Assembly: GCF_016906535.1 (NCBI RefSeq)
Contig: NC_057376.1
Span: forward strand, 1,860,001-1,924,000
Length of the DNA: 64,000 nucleotides
From: Rhizoctonia solani
Taxonomy: Eukaryota; Basidiomycota; Agaricomycetes; Cantharellales; Ceratobasidiaceae
Direction: 5' to 3'
Shown here piece after piece: positions 42,252-54,500 of the stretch. The position numbers were made by a program, and so were the translations under genes. A model generated the notes under the pieces. It was not told the origin of the DNA and did no database searches. It saw nothing but the letters and a program-made list of their open reading frames with translations. Every line of letters begins with the position of its first letter. Position 1 is the first letter of the stretch.

Positions 42252-45200
42252 TCACACATCAGCTACATCTTCGTGTCCAAACTCCAAGGCACAATTGCAG
42301 GTGCAATCGGCAACAGGACATTCCCTGTGACCTAGTGTTTCACTTTCCTCGTTGCCAAAAAACCACTCCATAATGTGCACAGCGTGGCCACCATGGCGAC
42401 AAGTCTGACAAAATACTAGCGCATCGTCGAATGTATCTATAGGACAACGGTTAGTTGTCGAAATAAACAACATAAAACTCATCTTACCATGTGTCGAATC
42501 CATATGTGAGAGTTCCGAATCTCGCAAAAAGTCGCAAAGCGGGCCACTAAGTGACATGAGGCATACTTCGCACCTTGGTAGTGCGTTCCGACAGTGAGGA
42601 CAGAAGTTTAACTATTAAAATTATATCAGGCTGAGTGCTCAGTAAATTGGTGAGTAAGCGCATACCTTAGTTCGATCATAAGCAGTTGGCAACCCTGCGG
42701 ACATACTCTTCCCAAAGTCTGTTGGGCCAGTAGCGCTGACGATCTTATCACAGAAATTGCACCTCATGGCAAGTTGGCGCGGGACCCACTCAAAAGGCTC
42801 CCTATCACCATTCAGGACCAGTTCGCGGAGAATTTCTCCCTTTTCTATGTCGAATTGACAGCGTTGATGGAACATCCTCCAACCGTCGAGCAGATCCTGA
42901 TATACGGATACCCATCTCTCCGACCGCTCATCTTGGAGCATTCCTGGGCATACTAGAGCCGAGAGAATAGCTGCAGTTTGAACATCTCCGGTATTGTCCA
43001 CATAACGCTGCAGTACGCGCAGGCCTGAAACAGTAAGTCCAGTGAACAAAAGCGCTTCCAAGTCGCCCGATCTTTCGAGTTCCTTTTTCACGCTTTGAAA
43101 GAATTGACCGAGCTGTAGGATGAGAAAAAAAAACCAATACGATGGGCAGTGTACTTTACTTACCTGACCATCGTCCAGAAATCTCAATGCAATATTCAGT
43201 CGGTCACGAAGAGGAATAGCGACCTCTTCTACTACAGCTATCCAGTCGTCAAACGCTAAGTGAGCCATCATAATACGGAGATAGGGGTCCTCTAAGCGGC
43301 TACCAAGTTTCTGACAATGTTCTCGCCAAGTCCCTTTCAGACGCTTGTCTGGCTCGGTCTCGGCAGCAACAACAATCCCTGAAATAATCCGGTGCATCTC
43401 ATCTAACTGGCATTATTATCTATACGCACGTGAGGTTTCGCTAGGACATACCGGAGCTATGCATCAGGGCTTCAACAGCCAATTTAAAGTCGTTTAAGAA
43501 GACTGCCCAGCACGCGGCTTTTGTGCATTTGCCTTCCTTGAGCCACCTAGGATTATTTTAGTAGGTTGGTTCCTACAATGGCCGTTATATTTGACTGACC
43601 GTGCGATGTCCGCCCTCACTTCGGTGTTGCTGATGTCCCAGCCACATAGTGCGAGGGCCACTCGCCTTCTTCCTAGTCGACCAAACCGGCGTTTGGATCC
43701 TAACTCTCGGGAGTCAGTGCCCATAAACGCGGCACCATTTTCCCCTCCGTTGTCCGCCAAGGAGTCACGCCGCATATTTAATATACTTATCGCAGCATCG
43801 TAGTTGTCGCGCTGCGGGGATCTATGTCGTTCACCTCGTTTCCCACCGCGCTGGGAGGGTGGTCGACTAAGTCCCAAGTTGGCGTTGTATCCTAGGGCCG
43901 GGCTAGAATGAGCTGGAGGAATGGGAGCCCCCAGAAGTGGAGAGTAGGTCGGCGAGTCTACAGCACTGGTGTGATTTTGATTAGAGGCATGAGTTCCAGC
44001 CGCGGGGGAGAAACCCTCCCAGATTCCCAGTACGCCTTGGTACTTGAATTCAAGGCCATTGATTCGGCTCGAAGCGCCAGCAGAAAGTATTTCGCGCGAG
44101 GCTGTTATTCTATCATTGAGTTTCGAGAGATTACCCGATTTCAAGCCCACCTTCCAGCCATCGCCACATATAGACAAGGTTGGACCCGCTTGGTTGGGTT
44201 TCGCTAATGATGTCCGCGTTTCGCGAAAACTTGGGGGAATGTCATATACACAAATGGTACTGAATTCGAGAAGACCGACTCACATTTTTAATTCCATAGC
44301 CTTTGATTGCTCGGCGCCTCATGACCATGGTTATATCTTCTCTCAAGGCCAATTCTATTCTGCTGCCTTTCTTAAGAGTTTGTGGGTCTGCAGAGGTGCC
44401 TTTCCAATGTGACTCTGAGATTGCTGGCGAGATACCTAGACTATCGTTTCCAATCACAGCGGAGGTATCGTTATTATCGGTACCGGATTCGGGATCTAGT
44501 GGTAGTGGCGAGGCGGATCTAATTCTACGGTGTTTTCCTAAGGGAATACGTCGCAAGGCGGCAGGACTGTATGATCTTCCAGAGGGTGCAGCAGAAGAAC
44601 TCCTCGAGGCAGCCGTTTTCTTCACAGAAGGAACACTTTGTCTATCCAGAGCACGTCCGGACCTCTCATTGATAATTGATAAAGTCGGAGCCAGTCCGAG
44701 AGCATCACCAGTCGTGGGTTCCGGCTGTTCATCACCAACTTCCCACGGCTCCGGAATAATCCATTCACCTTCAGTGTTCCAGCTAGTATGTATCTCGATG
44801 GTTTCATCTTTAGAGTTACACTTTATTTTGGAGTTCAGTCGCGCCCGTGATGTGGAAGCCAACATCCCTCGACTGCTCCATGCTTGAAGATCGGACTTGA
44901 GAACAGCTGAGATATCAGACCGCCATCACGAGATACGGTTACTATCCGAGGGGTGAGTGAAGAAGGTTGCTGGGGTGGTGCAAATGCGAATGAGGACAAC
45001 CCCTTTTTCGAAAATCCACCTAGCTATGTTTTAGAAACATATTTTCGCACTGGAAAAAGTGAGCGTACTTATTGTTGTATTGAACAATATTGGACCATCA
45101 GGCAGCGTTCCCGCAGCTCCGTGAGTATGGCTTGCTGCTGTGCTTGTAACAGAAGTCCCACGACTATGAGTTCGATTTACTTGGTAGTTACTCCAACGAG

Positions 45201-46378
45201 CGGTTGAATTATCTATGGCTTCGGTCTGATCAAGAACCTCCCGTCGGTGATCGAGTATATCCCACAGTCGAACAACGTTGGCGTCCTTCATAAGACTTCC
45301 AAGAACTCCTCGCCTAGCTTTGGAAAATTGAATTGCAGAAACGTTGCATGTTCGTGGATCAGTATTTGCCCAGCGTCCATTTCGGTCCAGGTCATCACTG
45401 GGTCCGTCCAACGCCGATCCCAGAGCCGAATGTTCATATCATCCCCAAACGACAAAACGATTTTCATCCAAAGGATCGACAGTAATACCGTAAACGGCCT
45501 TGGTATAGTAAGCCAATGGTTGATTAGCGTTTCCGGAAGGGGGGTTCGAAGTAGGTGCCGTAGCTACACCAGGACCGCAGGTCGTACATTCCGATACGCT
45601 TAGTGCCGATTCCAGCGATCAAAATATGTGGGTTCCTGGCAGGAATGCAAGAGAATGGATGACTTCGGTCGATCCATAATACTGTAGTGGTCTAATCTCT
45701 CCTGGTCCTACCAAGGGCATAGCTGGGCGGGTGGCAGGAAGCCTTGGGACCGTACGTTGAAATGAAGGAAGTGCTAAAGATGGCGATGGCAACATCCTAG
45801 CGGATCTTTCGATATCCCAGATGAGCAGGCTTGGTTCATTTCTTGTCTTTTCAAGACCAACCGCTAAATAGTTTGGATCCATCGGAGAAAATTCTATCTG
45901 CCACTGAGTTTAGAAATGTACCCCGAGTATACACGACACTATTCACCGCATGACATGGCCTTTGGTATTTAACTGGTAACGTCGCTACCCTCGGGGCATC
46001 TAATGAGTTATGTGAATTAGGTAGGGAGGCCACACTGCTGTTGAGGCGAAACAGCTCGACAGTTCCCGTAGTAAGACCGACAGCTACAAGGTCATCGATA
46101 GCTGGATGAGGAGACCAAGCTAGGCACTGGTGTAGTACGTTAGACCAGTTTCCAGGAGTCCAGCATACTTACTCGCATGTGTACTAAGTCCGACTGTGTC
46201 GCTAATGTTCTGACCTCTCCTGCCTTTTATCGTTGTCAATTAAACCCCCCCCCGCTATTGAGAGGAGACTCGCCTGTGGGCTCCATTGGTACAACTTGAC
46301 CTCACTACTTCCTCCCACTATAAATCGATCCGACCCCAGAGGATCCCATATTACCTGTCTTCGCACAGAAGCTTGCAT
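42252..46378 (-). CDS. MIOS/SEA4-like subunit of GATOR2 (SEACAT)
   Basis: WD40 and RING-type protein of the complex that relieves inhibition of TORC1 when amino acids are present, at the vacuole or lysosome surface. The start is taken as ATG 46378 (MQASVRRQVIWDPLGSDRFIV), a typical first WD blade. WD repeats follow: CLAWSPHPAIDDLVAVGLTTGTVELF, PNYLAVGLEKTRN with LLIWDIE, VIHSLAFLPGTH, VVRLWDI. The middle has a Ser-rich loop and the helical region EDITMVMRRRAIKGYG and LALCGWDISNTEVRADIAR. The C-terminal zinc domain has MRCNFCDKIVSATG and ALVFCQTCRHGGHAVHIMEWF...CPVADCTCNC, the hallmark of MIOS rather than of WDR24 or WDR59. Numerous small introns break the frame. One early junction (about 46215 to 46150) could not be put in phase by eye; elsewhere no stop or frameshift was noticed. 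Confidence 0.85.
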
Positions 46379-46689
46379 GCCTTGAGTTACCACACTGTTT
46401 CTAGTGTATACGTCCAACCAAAATATTCAATTTGATGCCGGCTTATGGTGGTCGCAACAAGATGGCCCAGCGCTTATGGTTTCAAAACACGGTCCTTCAT
46501 GAGTCATTTCCGTTTACAAGTGAGCAGTTAGTCTTGTTGGGTTGCAGCTCTTGAAATACCGAATTGAAAAACAAAAAAGTCCTTCGCGATCAACGGTGCA
46601 AAATAACGGACCAATGACAATAAGCGAGAGATAGCACATTGATATAGTCTACGGCTCCACAAAACCATTGTTACATTTTTGAGGAACTA
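46379..46689. other. Intergenic region between tandem minus-strand genes
   Basis: About 310 bp between the start of the MIOS-like gene and the stop of the PIG-H gene. Presumably the MIOS promoter; no clear motif. Confidence 0.45.
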
Positions 46690-47502
46690 TCACCTGTGCG
46701 TTAACCGGCTTACGTCTTTTCCTTGGTTAACTTGAGTTGGTCCTTCTTCCTCATCCCATTCGTCAAACAAAGTTTCGCGCAACCCGTGGTACACTTCTTT
46801 TAACACCGGAAATGGGGGGTCAATGTTCTATTTTGGAATATCATTCTTCTGTCCAGTATTCTAAGCCTTGGCTTACCTGAAACACGACGTGCAGCCGGGA
46901 CTCGCCCGCAGATAGTACCGCGAGATACCGGCGCACGTTCCAACCACAAAGCCCTTCGTTGATAACTATATCATATCCCAGCGAGGGGCAGAAAGTATCG
47001 GGATGCTCCTGCACTCAGAACGTATTGGCCGAGAAATACCAAGCCGCGGCAAGTTTCAAGTTGGATACCGACTGACGGAAATACAAATATTGATTCTATT
47101 GCAACCTGGTCAGTACATTTTAGTGAATCAGTTGAAAATCTCCCACCATGTTGTACCTCTCTACATCGCAAGAAGAACACCAAGAGCGATAGCCCAAGAA
47201 AAAATACTCGTGTCACTGTCCAGACCCAATTTCCGTTTAAACTACTCCAAATACATCTCTATTGCCGTAAGAATTTCAGTGTATTTTTCGCTTTGGGACA
47301 CTTGGAAACTTACTGCGAGAAAAGCTACGGCAGCCCCGATTACTCCATCCCTCACTTGGATACTCGTGATTGGTTCCCGCTTGACTCGGTACTCAACAAT
47401 TCCACCATTGAATTCTTTGACAACCAGATCAATTCCTCTCGATTTGATTAGCACGCCGGCTTTAGATCGAGAATTTTCATTCTTAAGCCTGACCGAGCTC
47501 AT
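46690..47502 (-). CDS. PIG-H/Gpi15-like subunit of GPI-GlcNAc transferase
   Basis: Subunit of the ER complex that adds GlcNAc to phosphatidylinositol, the first step of GPI-anchor synthesis. Exons 47502-47314 (MSSVRLKNEN...DGVIGAAVAFLA), 47258-47157 (RCIWSSLNGNWVWTVTRVFFLGLSLLVFFLRCRE, second membrane segment), 47105-46877 (IESIFVFPSVGIQLET..., DIVINEGLCGWNVRRYLAVL) and 46827-46690 (NIDPPFPVLKEVYHGLRETLFDEWDEEEG). The hairpin of two membrane segments followed by a PIG-H domain is the family layout. The third exon has 229 bases, one more than a multiple of three: between FLPLAGI and DIVINEG the frame shifts near 46973 (GGATATGATATA). This may be a sequencing error, a real mutation, or a missed intron with a weak donor. 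Confidence 0.75.
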
Positions 47503-48372
47503 TCATATGTCGTCGAGGTTCGGAGTGAAAGTGTAGGTTTGGCGCTTAGTATGAATCGAAATCGCTAGCTGGGCACACTAACACATGTAGGTGTTGAAAT
47601 TACGACTTACTCAACGTTGCGAAATTCAGATAGTGCATTGTATATTGGCGGACAAACTGATAAACGTCATGAGATTGACAACGGCAGCATCGGGTTATCT
47701 TTGAAGGTTTACTTTCTGCTTAGTCTATCTTACCTTCCAATGCAAGCGGTAGCTGGTCAAATTATATACCCGCATAGGCTATTGTCAGTGAATGAGTCCA
47801 GCCAACCCACAACTCAGATACTCAACAAGGATACATTGAAGCTTCAACCCCACCTTTATCGTGTTTCTATATTCACCTAATGCATCGTTGTGTCCCCATT
47901 TAGGCTGGTTGCTATTCGAATAACGTATCGTGGTCTATCGGTCTTTGGCAACATCTGAAATAGGAATGGCTTTTGCGCGACAATGAAATCAATACCACGT
48001 CAGAGGCGTGGTCTCTGTGACACTCTTTCTTGTCTCCAATATACACTTCGGATGTATTCTATTTCAAAGGTGTACTAATAGTATCGATTAAGTCGGCGTG
48101 GCAATACTGTAAGCATCTTCTCAAGGCTATGTTCTACGACAGGCAGTATTATTCACTACAGTATTTGCAAAAGTCTAGATACGCAGAGTTGGCCTGGGTA
48201 CGATGATTCCTGGCATGGAATCTCGGACTTTTTATGCTCAAATATTTGCCTTGGCACAATGTCGGGTTGGTATAAAGTACGTTGGCCTTAGAGCACGTTC
48301 ACTCAAATCATTCTCCATCGATTCTCATCTCTCAAAATCTCTTGACACTCTTTTTTTAATAGTTCTATCAAT
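47503..48372. other. Intergenic region, divergent promoters
   Basis: 870 bp between the PIG-H gene (-) and the dehydrogenase (+). Small ORFs occur but none resembles a known protein. Confidence 0.45.
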
Positions 48373-50000
48373 ATGCGTTCTGACTTTTTGCTCTTAGCTC
48401 AATAGCTTTCACACTCTCTGTTCCTTTCACTGCTGCCGTGCTAGATACTGAAGGTCTCCCTGATTCGGGTCTTAACACATCTTCGTGGGTGACTGGTGTA
48501 AAGCCACCCCTATCGAGCATCTACAACCTCCATGACATGCAACTAGCTGTCAAGAATTATTTGGGCGAGACTCAATATGGTCAGTCTTAACAAAATAGAA
48601 GCATATGCTCGACTGAGTATATGCTTTACAGCTTACATTCGCACCGGATCGTTGGATGAGCTTAGTATGTTGCAAAACATATTTATCAGAGTATATGCTA
48701 ATTAATCAATAGCTTACCATGCGAACCTTGATTTGGAAACAAATCAAGCTTATCCCTCACCAAACTCACGGTCGAAACGTCCTCAACGTTAGCACCGAGT
48801 GAGTTTTCCACTCTACTATGTATCATTGCTCGAACTTACCGGGTACAGACAAACCTTACTGGGGACCAAGTTTTCTGTCCCTTTCTTCATTGCTCCAGCC
48901 GGGTACTCTAGCTTTACTGACCCCGAAAATGGTGAGCTGAACCTTGTCAAGGGGGCCGGTAATCAAGGCGCTCTCTACGTAGTAAGCTGGTTGCGACTGT
49001 TGTGTGTTTATCGTCCCTAAATGCTCGTATACAGCCCAGTATTCTGTCAAGCAAGACAACCGCAGAGATGGCTGCTGCGAAATTGAGCAACCAGACCCTC
49101 TTCAGACAGGTACGTATGTTATGACGCCTTACTCACAAACTCACTCCATTGTACTAGATATACCCATGGGCCAATAGGACCCGCCTCCTGAACGACTTTG
49201 CTCAAGCTGAAGCTTCGGGATACAAGGCCATCTTCTTGACATTAGACAACCCAACGGTTCAGGGCATTCGTACCCGTGCACTCCGTAATGGCGCCCCGGA
49301 TAGCAGGTAAGGTTATTCTAATCGTTAAATCAAAGCACACTAACTCATTATATCTTAATAGTGGTACTTATTCGACTGATCGTAGCGTAAGTCGAAATTT
49401 AACTCTGCTGAGGCTTGTCTAAATTTTACTTTGATTAGCTTCAATCCGCGGCTGAGCTTCAAAAGTCTACTAAGCTGCCTATTGTACCGAAAGGAATAAT
49501 CTCTTGGGAGGATGCCAAGATGTGTGCCGATCTTGGCTTCAAAGCGGTGTACATTAGCAACCACGGTGGAGACTATTGATACCGCCCTACTGCGGTTGAA
49601 ATCCTCTTGGATATTCACAAGAATGCACCCGAGGTATTCACCAAGATGGAGGTTTACGCGGATGGTGGTGTTCGTCATGGAACTGACATTGCCAAATTGT
49701 TGGCATTGGGTGTAAAGGGCATTGGTATTGGACGATCGTAAGTGCTACCACTTCCCTTTATAATCAAAATCTGATTTTCTCAGGGCGGTGTTCTCTAACG
49801 CCTGGGGAGTCGAGGGGGTTGAGAAATTCTTTAGCCTACTTAAGAGGGAGCTCACTACGACAATGATGCTCCTCGGTGTCACAGATGTTTCGCAGCTGGA
49901 TCGCACCTATGTGAGTATTGCGTTTATTACTGGCCTATTCGAATACTGATTTTGTCCTATGAAGGTCAACACAAAAGCAGTTGAGAACATGATGTACTAG
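48373..50000 (+). pseudogene. FMN-dependent 2-hydroxyacid dehydrogenase, broken
   Basis: Related to flavocytochrome b2/glycolate oxidase without a haem domain; such enzymes oxidise L-lactate or similar acids using FMN. Visible blocks: signal-like FALSSIAFTLSVPFTAAV, YAYIRTGSLDEL, LLGTKFSVPFFIAPAGYSSFTDPENGELNL, QIYPWANRTRLLNDFAQAEASGYKAIFLTLDNP, LPIVPKGIISWEDA, AVYISNHGG, PTAVEILLDI, VYADGGVRHGTDIAKLLALGVKGIGIGRS, then NTKAVENMMY and stop. About ten exons. Lesions: the start ATG (48373) is one base out of phase with the signal peptide (T-run 48385-48389); the frame shifts between NLD and WKQIKL (about 48732); and in the active site SNHGGRQLD has become SNHGGDY followed by TGA (49577-49579), losing the catalytic Arg. 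Probably inactive. Confidence 0.82.
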
Positions 50001-50377
50001 TTTAAATAGATCTTTATAATTGGTTGCACGAGTCGAACATCAATACTATTATTTCCTAATCAACACGGTAATTGATTGGCTTGGCGTGAGGAAATGCATT
50101 ACATTAGAGGTTAAATGTCGACTCTGTTTGAATGATATCGTTATGCAAGAAGTAGGGTTCGTATTTTCAACACTTGACGCCGCGGTAATGTTTAATTTGC
50201 TGCGTGATGCGCTTCAATTGTCCAGGTGTGAACTACATAAATCAAGTGAATCCACGGTCCTCTTAACTTAGTGCTTAGCTACTGACCTCAGTCAAGCAAG
50301 CTTCGTCTGAGTAGTTCGTAAAGTGTGGATTCTACCGAGAATCTTAAGTCTCGAAACAATACATAAGGTCGAATATA
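50001..50377. other. Intergenic region between convergent genes
   Basis: No gene or repeat recognised. Confidence 0.45.
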
Positions 50378-50950
50378 CTAACGCATCCTTTCCGCCTCCA
50401 GGTCAGGTACCACCCCATACATGCATCTATACGAAACCTCAGCTTCAGGAGAAGTATCTTTGATGTGGTCCCCAGGAACTTCGCAGCCTCCTCAAAAGTA
50501 TGATATAATCAGAGCCAGTGACCAAGCTCGTGAGTGAGAGTCTTGCCCTGGTTCAGGTTCGGTGTCACTCTACCGGGAAGAGTGGAGTACAAAATGATAC
50601 CATCGTCCTTCGGGCTCTCAGCGCAGCTATGAGGGACAGCCGTGTATCCAAGCGTTCCACTACAGGCCTCGGAGCGGAAGCCCGCCGTGTATGCATTGAT
50701 GTCCGCCGGCCCTCCCCTGCGGAGTTTCTTTTTCATTTTGCATGCTTCAGTAGTGTTAAAATAGATGTTATCAAACCAATCTCTGCCCCGCACGTAAATG
50801 ATGTGGCACCACTCCAATTCCAAGAAAGAATGGCGCTTTCAAGGGTTCGGCGTAACTTTACAGATCTACACATCAAGCTTGAGGTGAGACTATTGCGAAT
50901 GCTGGGCAGGTTACCGAAGTCGAAACACGAAGCCACATGGCTGTTCAATT
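50378..50950 (-). pseudogene. M43 (pappalysin-like) metalloprotease remnant
   Basis: Fragments match secreted fungal M43B zinc metalloproteases. Reading leftward: SWNWSGATSFTCG, RDWFDNI, MKKKLRRGGPADINAYTAGF, LGYTAVP, PKDDGIILYSTLPG, TLTHELGHW (zinc motif HExxH), LYHTF, GGCEVPGDHIKDTSPEAE and RMR then stop. The frame shifts near 50775 (TCG to RDWF) and near 50478 (before GGCEV), and a TGA (about 50499-50501) stands where the family has Gly, directly after HELGHWL. The usual C-terminal part with the Met-turn is missing, as is a signal peptide. A decayed gene. Confidence 0.78.
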
Positions 50951-51535
50951 TGCACCAGCATTATGTCTTGAGCAGCCGACCTAAATCGGTTGAAAAGAGT
51001 AACAGATATGTCGTCACTCTCGTTTGCAGTAGTAGAGGAATGAATTTTAAATAGAAAAAACATCGTAAACCTCGATACGAGATTGTCTTCATTGGAGAGT
51101 CTTATAACTGAGGTTGCGGAGGGAATACTTTACTTGAGTCCTGTCTATATCCACAGATTAAAACTATGGGTCCGTAGATCACAGAGGTTGAATTGGGAAA
51201 GCGGTTGCCCGATATTTCGAGTATAGACTTTTGATCGAAACAGGCTTGATGAAATTGTTCAGAATATTGGTATACCCGCCAAAGACGTATGCATGTTTGC
51301 TCACACGCAGTGTAAATCAAGAAAAGCTATTACGTAGTTGTTTTGATCCGGCTTCGGGGAGAGAGACCAGGAGTCATGAGTCACGTGACGAGCACTTCAT
51401 TTAGGCTCCGAATGACGCTGTTCACAAATCTAGGTTTGTAGCTGTCCACGATGGCCAGTAAAGATCCAACGCTCCCTGCCCAGCTTTGATATCCCGGAGA
51501 AAGACTGCGATGTCTTTGCAGCTAAATACTTTGGG
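50951..51535. other. Intergenic region and possible 5' exon
   Basis: Upstream of the amidohydrolase. The plus strand just before 51536 reads FDIPEKDCDVFAAKYFG in frame with it, so the gene probably starts further left. ATG 51451 is in another frame. Confidence 0.45.
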
Positions 51536-54500
51536 ATGGTTGCACTTGGTTCAATCGGCTTCCTTGCTTATAATGTTTTGAGTCTTCCCCACCTTCCCGA
51601 GGCTCATCCACTCCCTCCTCATGCACTCGAATCGCTTTCAAAATGCCAGTCGCTCAATCTCAAACCTGGTCCCCCGAAAGTTTCTGGAGTCGCGCCGAGT
51701 CCGAGCGATGGGAGCCAGGTACACCGCCGACATTGATCCAAAACGCAACAATATGGACGGGAGGCGACAATGGCGATGAAGTTGTGCTTGGTGATATTCT
51801 GCTGGATAAAGGTATTATCAAAGCTGTTGGAGAGTACCCTCTGGGCTTGGACGCGGTTGGAAATAAGCTAGTAGTCAAGAATGTGCAGGGAGCCTGGGTG
51901 TCGCCTGGCGAGTAGAACAATTAATCTTTAGTTGCTTTATTAACGCCCTTGTAGCTATTAATGATATGCACAGTCATCTCGGCGTTGATAGTGTGCCCGA
52001 GCTACGAGGTGTGTATACTTGTGCAAGCACTTCAGGTTGAACTAATGTTCGCAACCTAGGCGCCGCCGACACAAACTCCCTCAAGGCACCGACTATGCCG
52101 TATCTTCGCTCCCTCGATGGATTCAATACACACGACACTGCATTCGCTCTTTCTCGTTCTGGTGGAGTTGCCACGGCACTTATTCTGCTGGTAGTGCGGA
52201 CAACATTGGTGGTCAGGCCTTTGTCGTTAAAATTCGCAAGACGAGTCATGGCGGACCAAGCTCCATGGTACTTGAGCCCCCCGCGACACCATATCAACGG
52301 TACGCGTGGAGAAGCAGATGGCGTCAGATGGCGGCACATAAAGCACGGTACGTCGTGCCGAACCCCATTCAGCGCCGATAAGGCAACTGATCATTGGAAA
52401 TACTCATCGACCAATAGTGCGGCGAGAATCCATCCAGGGTCTATAAACAAACACGAATGGATAGTATTTGGGAGTTCCGCAAGGCTATAATTCGGCGCGC
52501 GAGGTCAAGCAGCAGCAAGACGCGTTTTGCGCCGCGCCGATGCTGGAACTGGCAAGTCACACGGAACTGTGATATGATCGAGCCACTAATTAATGTGCAA
52601 TCCAGTCGATTGGTCGAAGGAAAGTTTCCGGAAGATTTGCAATTTGAAGCGTTGGTCGATGTGTTGAGAGGCCGTGTCAAGGTTACATTCATTGCCCAGG
52701 CTGGTGCGTTTTCTTTATATTTTTATATGCTTTAATCGCTGAAGCCAATACCCAGTTGACTTTGACGGCATTGTTCGCGTAGTAAATGACTCGTCTACCC
52801 AACCACAGCCTAATTAAACCATTCACTACAGCTTACTAACGAGTTCAAGTTCCCGTCGCGGCCTTCCATCACGCACACGAAGCATACCTTGTTCCCGATA
52901 TTCTTAAGAGTGCGTGGGGAGATGTCCCTCCCGCTGTCGCATTGTTTGCCACCAATGCACGGTAACAATCCAAACTTTGCTTCCAAAAATGGCTAACATC
53001 CTTAAAGATACAATACGAGGCTTACCGTGGCTCGGAATTCGCACCCAAAATGTTCCCGATATTCTTAAGAGTGCGTGGGGAGATGTCCCTCCCGCTGTCG
53101 CATTGTTTGCCACCAATGCACGGTAACAATCCAAACTTTGCTTCCAAAAATATGGCTAACATCCTTAAAGATACAAATACGAGGCTTACCGTGGCTCGGA
53201 ATTCGCACCCAAAATATTACATGACAATGGATTCAGGGTTGTTATGAAGGTACATTTATTCACTTATAAGCCAACAATCCTTCCAAATTTTCCCAGTCCG
53301 ATCATCCCGTTCTAAACTCCCGCTACTTGCTCTACGAAGCTGCACAAGCACATTATGGTCTACCGGCTGGTCCCGCGCTCTCCTCTGTTATCACCACTCC
53401 AGCAGAGGTAGCCGGGTTTGGACATCGTCTTGGGCGTGTCCAGAACGGTTACGATGCAGGTGAGCAATTGTACGAATATGTGTGATGGCGGGCTCTGATA
53501 CTTTTACATAGATATCGTTGTTTGGGACTCGCATCCCCTCACTCTTGGTGCAACACCTAAACAACTTTATATCGATGGAATCGCCCAGCTTTCAGACCCG
53601 GTCGTGGTTTCCAAACCGAGCACGTTCCAACGCATCCCGGCTACTCCCAACTGGGGCAAAGCGCCTCAAGAAGCGGTCGAGTATGATGGACTTCCACCAC
53701 TTCAGTCCAACTCTGGAAAAGACCAATCCCAGGCTGTTGTGTTTACTCGTGTAAAGGACGTTTGGACTAGCTCCTCGGGAGAACTTCAGCTTCAATCGCT
53801 TCCGGCTGATAGTGTCGTAGTTGTTTCCAGCGGACGAATCACTTGTGTTGGCTCAGCCTCTCGCTGCTCTTCGTCTCTCTCAAACACCAAAGTGGTGGAC
53901 CTCGCCCATGGCTCCTTATCTCCTGGCTTGATTTCTTTTGGGGCTCCTCTGGGACTGGAAGAGATTTCGGCTGAGAGCTCGACTAACGATGGAACTGTGC
54001 CGGACCCATTCGATGAGAATGGAGTTCCAAAGGTTGCAGGTGGCGATGATTTGGTCGTAAGGGCTATCGATGGGTTGTCGTTTGCAGGACGAGATACTTT
54101 GTCAGTTTTTTTGGCCTTTCATAAATGACTTGCATCGCTAATACTGGTAAACTTAGGTTGGCCCACCGCGGGTGTCACTACGGCCGTAAGCGCGCCAGTC
54201 TCGTCAGGTTTGTTCTCTGGCGCGAGTGTCGCCTTCCGGACCGGAGCATCGCACAAGCTCGAGGATGGCGCTATTGTCAATGTGGGTAACTCTTCCTCGG
54301 ATGTACTAAAATCGCGTCACTAAGCAATTCGACTCCAGTCTGCGCCAGCCTTGCATTTGACTGTAGGACACGGCTCCAGCGTCAGCGTATCTACCCAAAT
54401 TGCAACACTCCGTCGGCTTTTATTGAAGAATCTTGCCAAAAAAGGCAAACACGATCTGGTAGCCAAAGCCCTTGGCGTGAGTTTTGTTTCATGCGTCTCT

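Noticed and set aside
42774..42956. Plus-strand ORFs across 42.7-45.6 kb
   Set aside because: Antisense shadows of the MIOS-like gene.
47003..47536. 177-codon plus-strand ORF
   Set aside because: Antisense to PIG-H exons, which have clear family motifs and matching splice sites.
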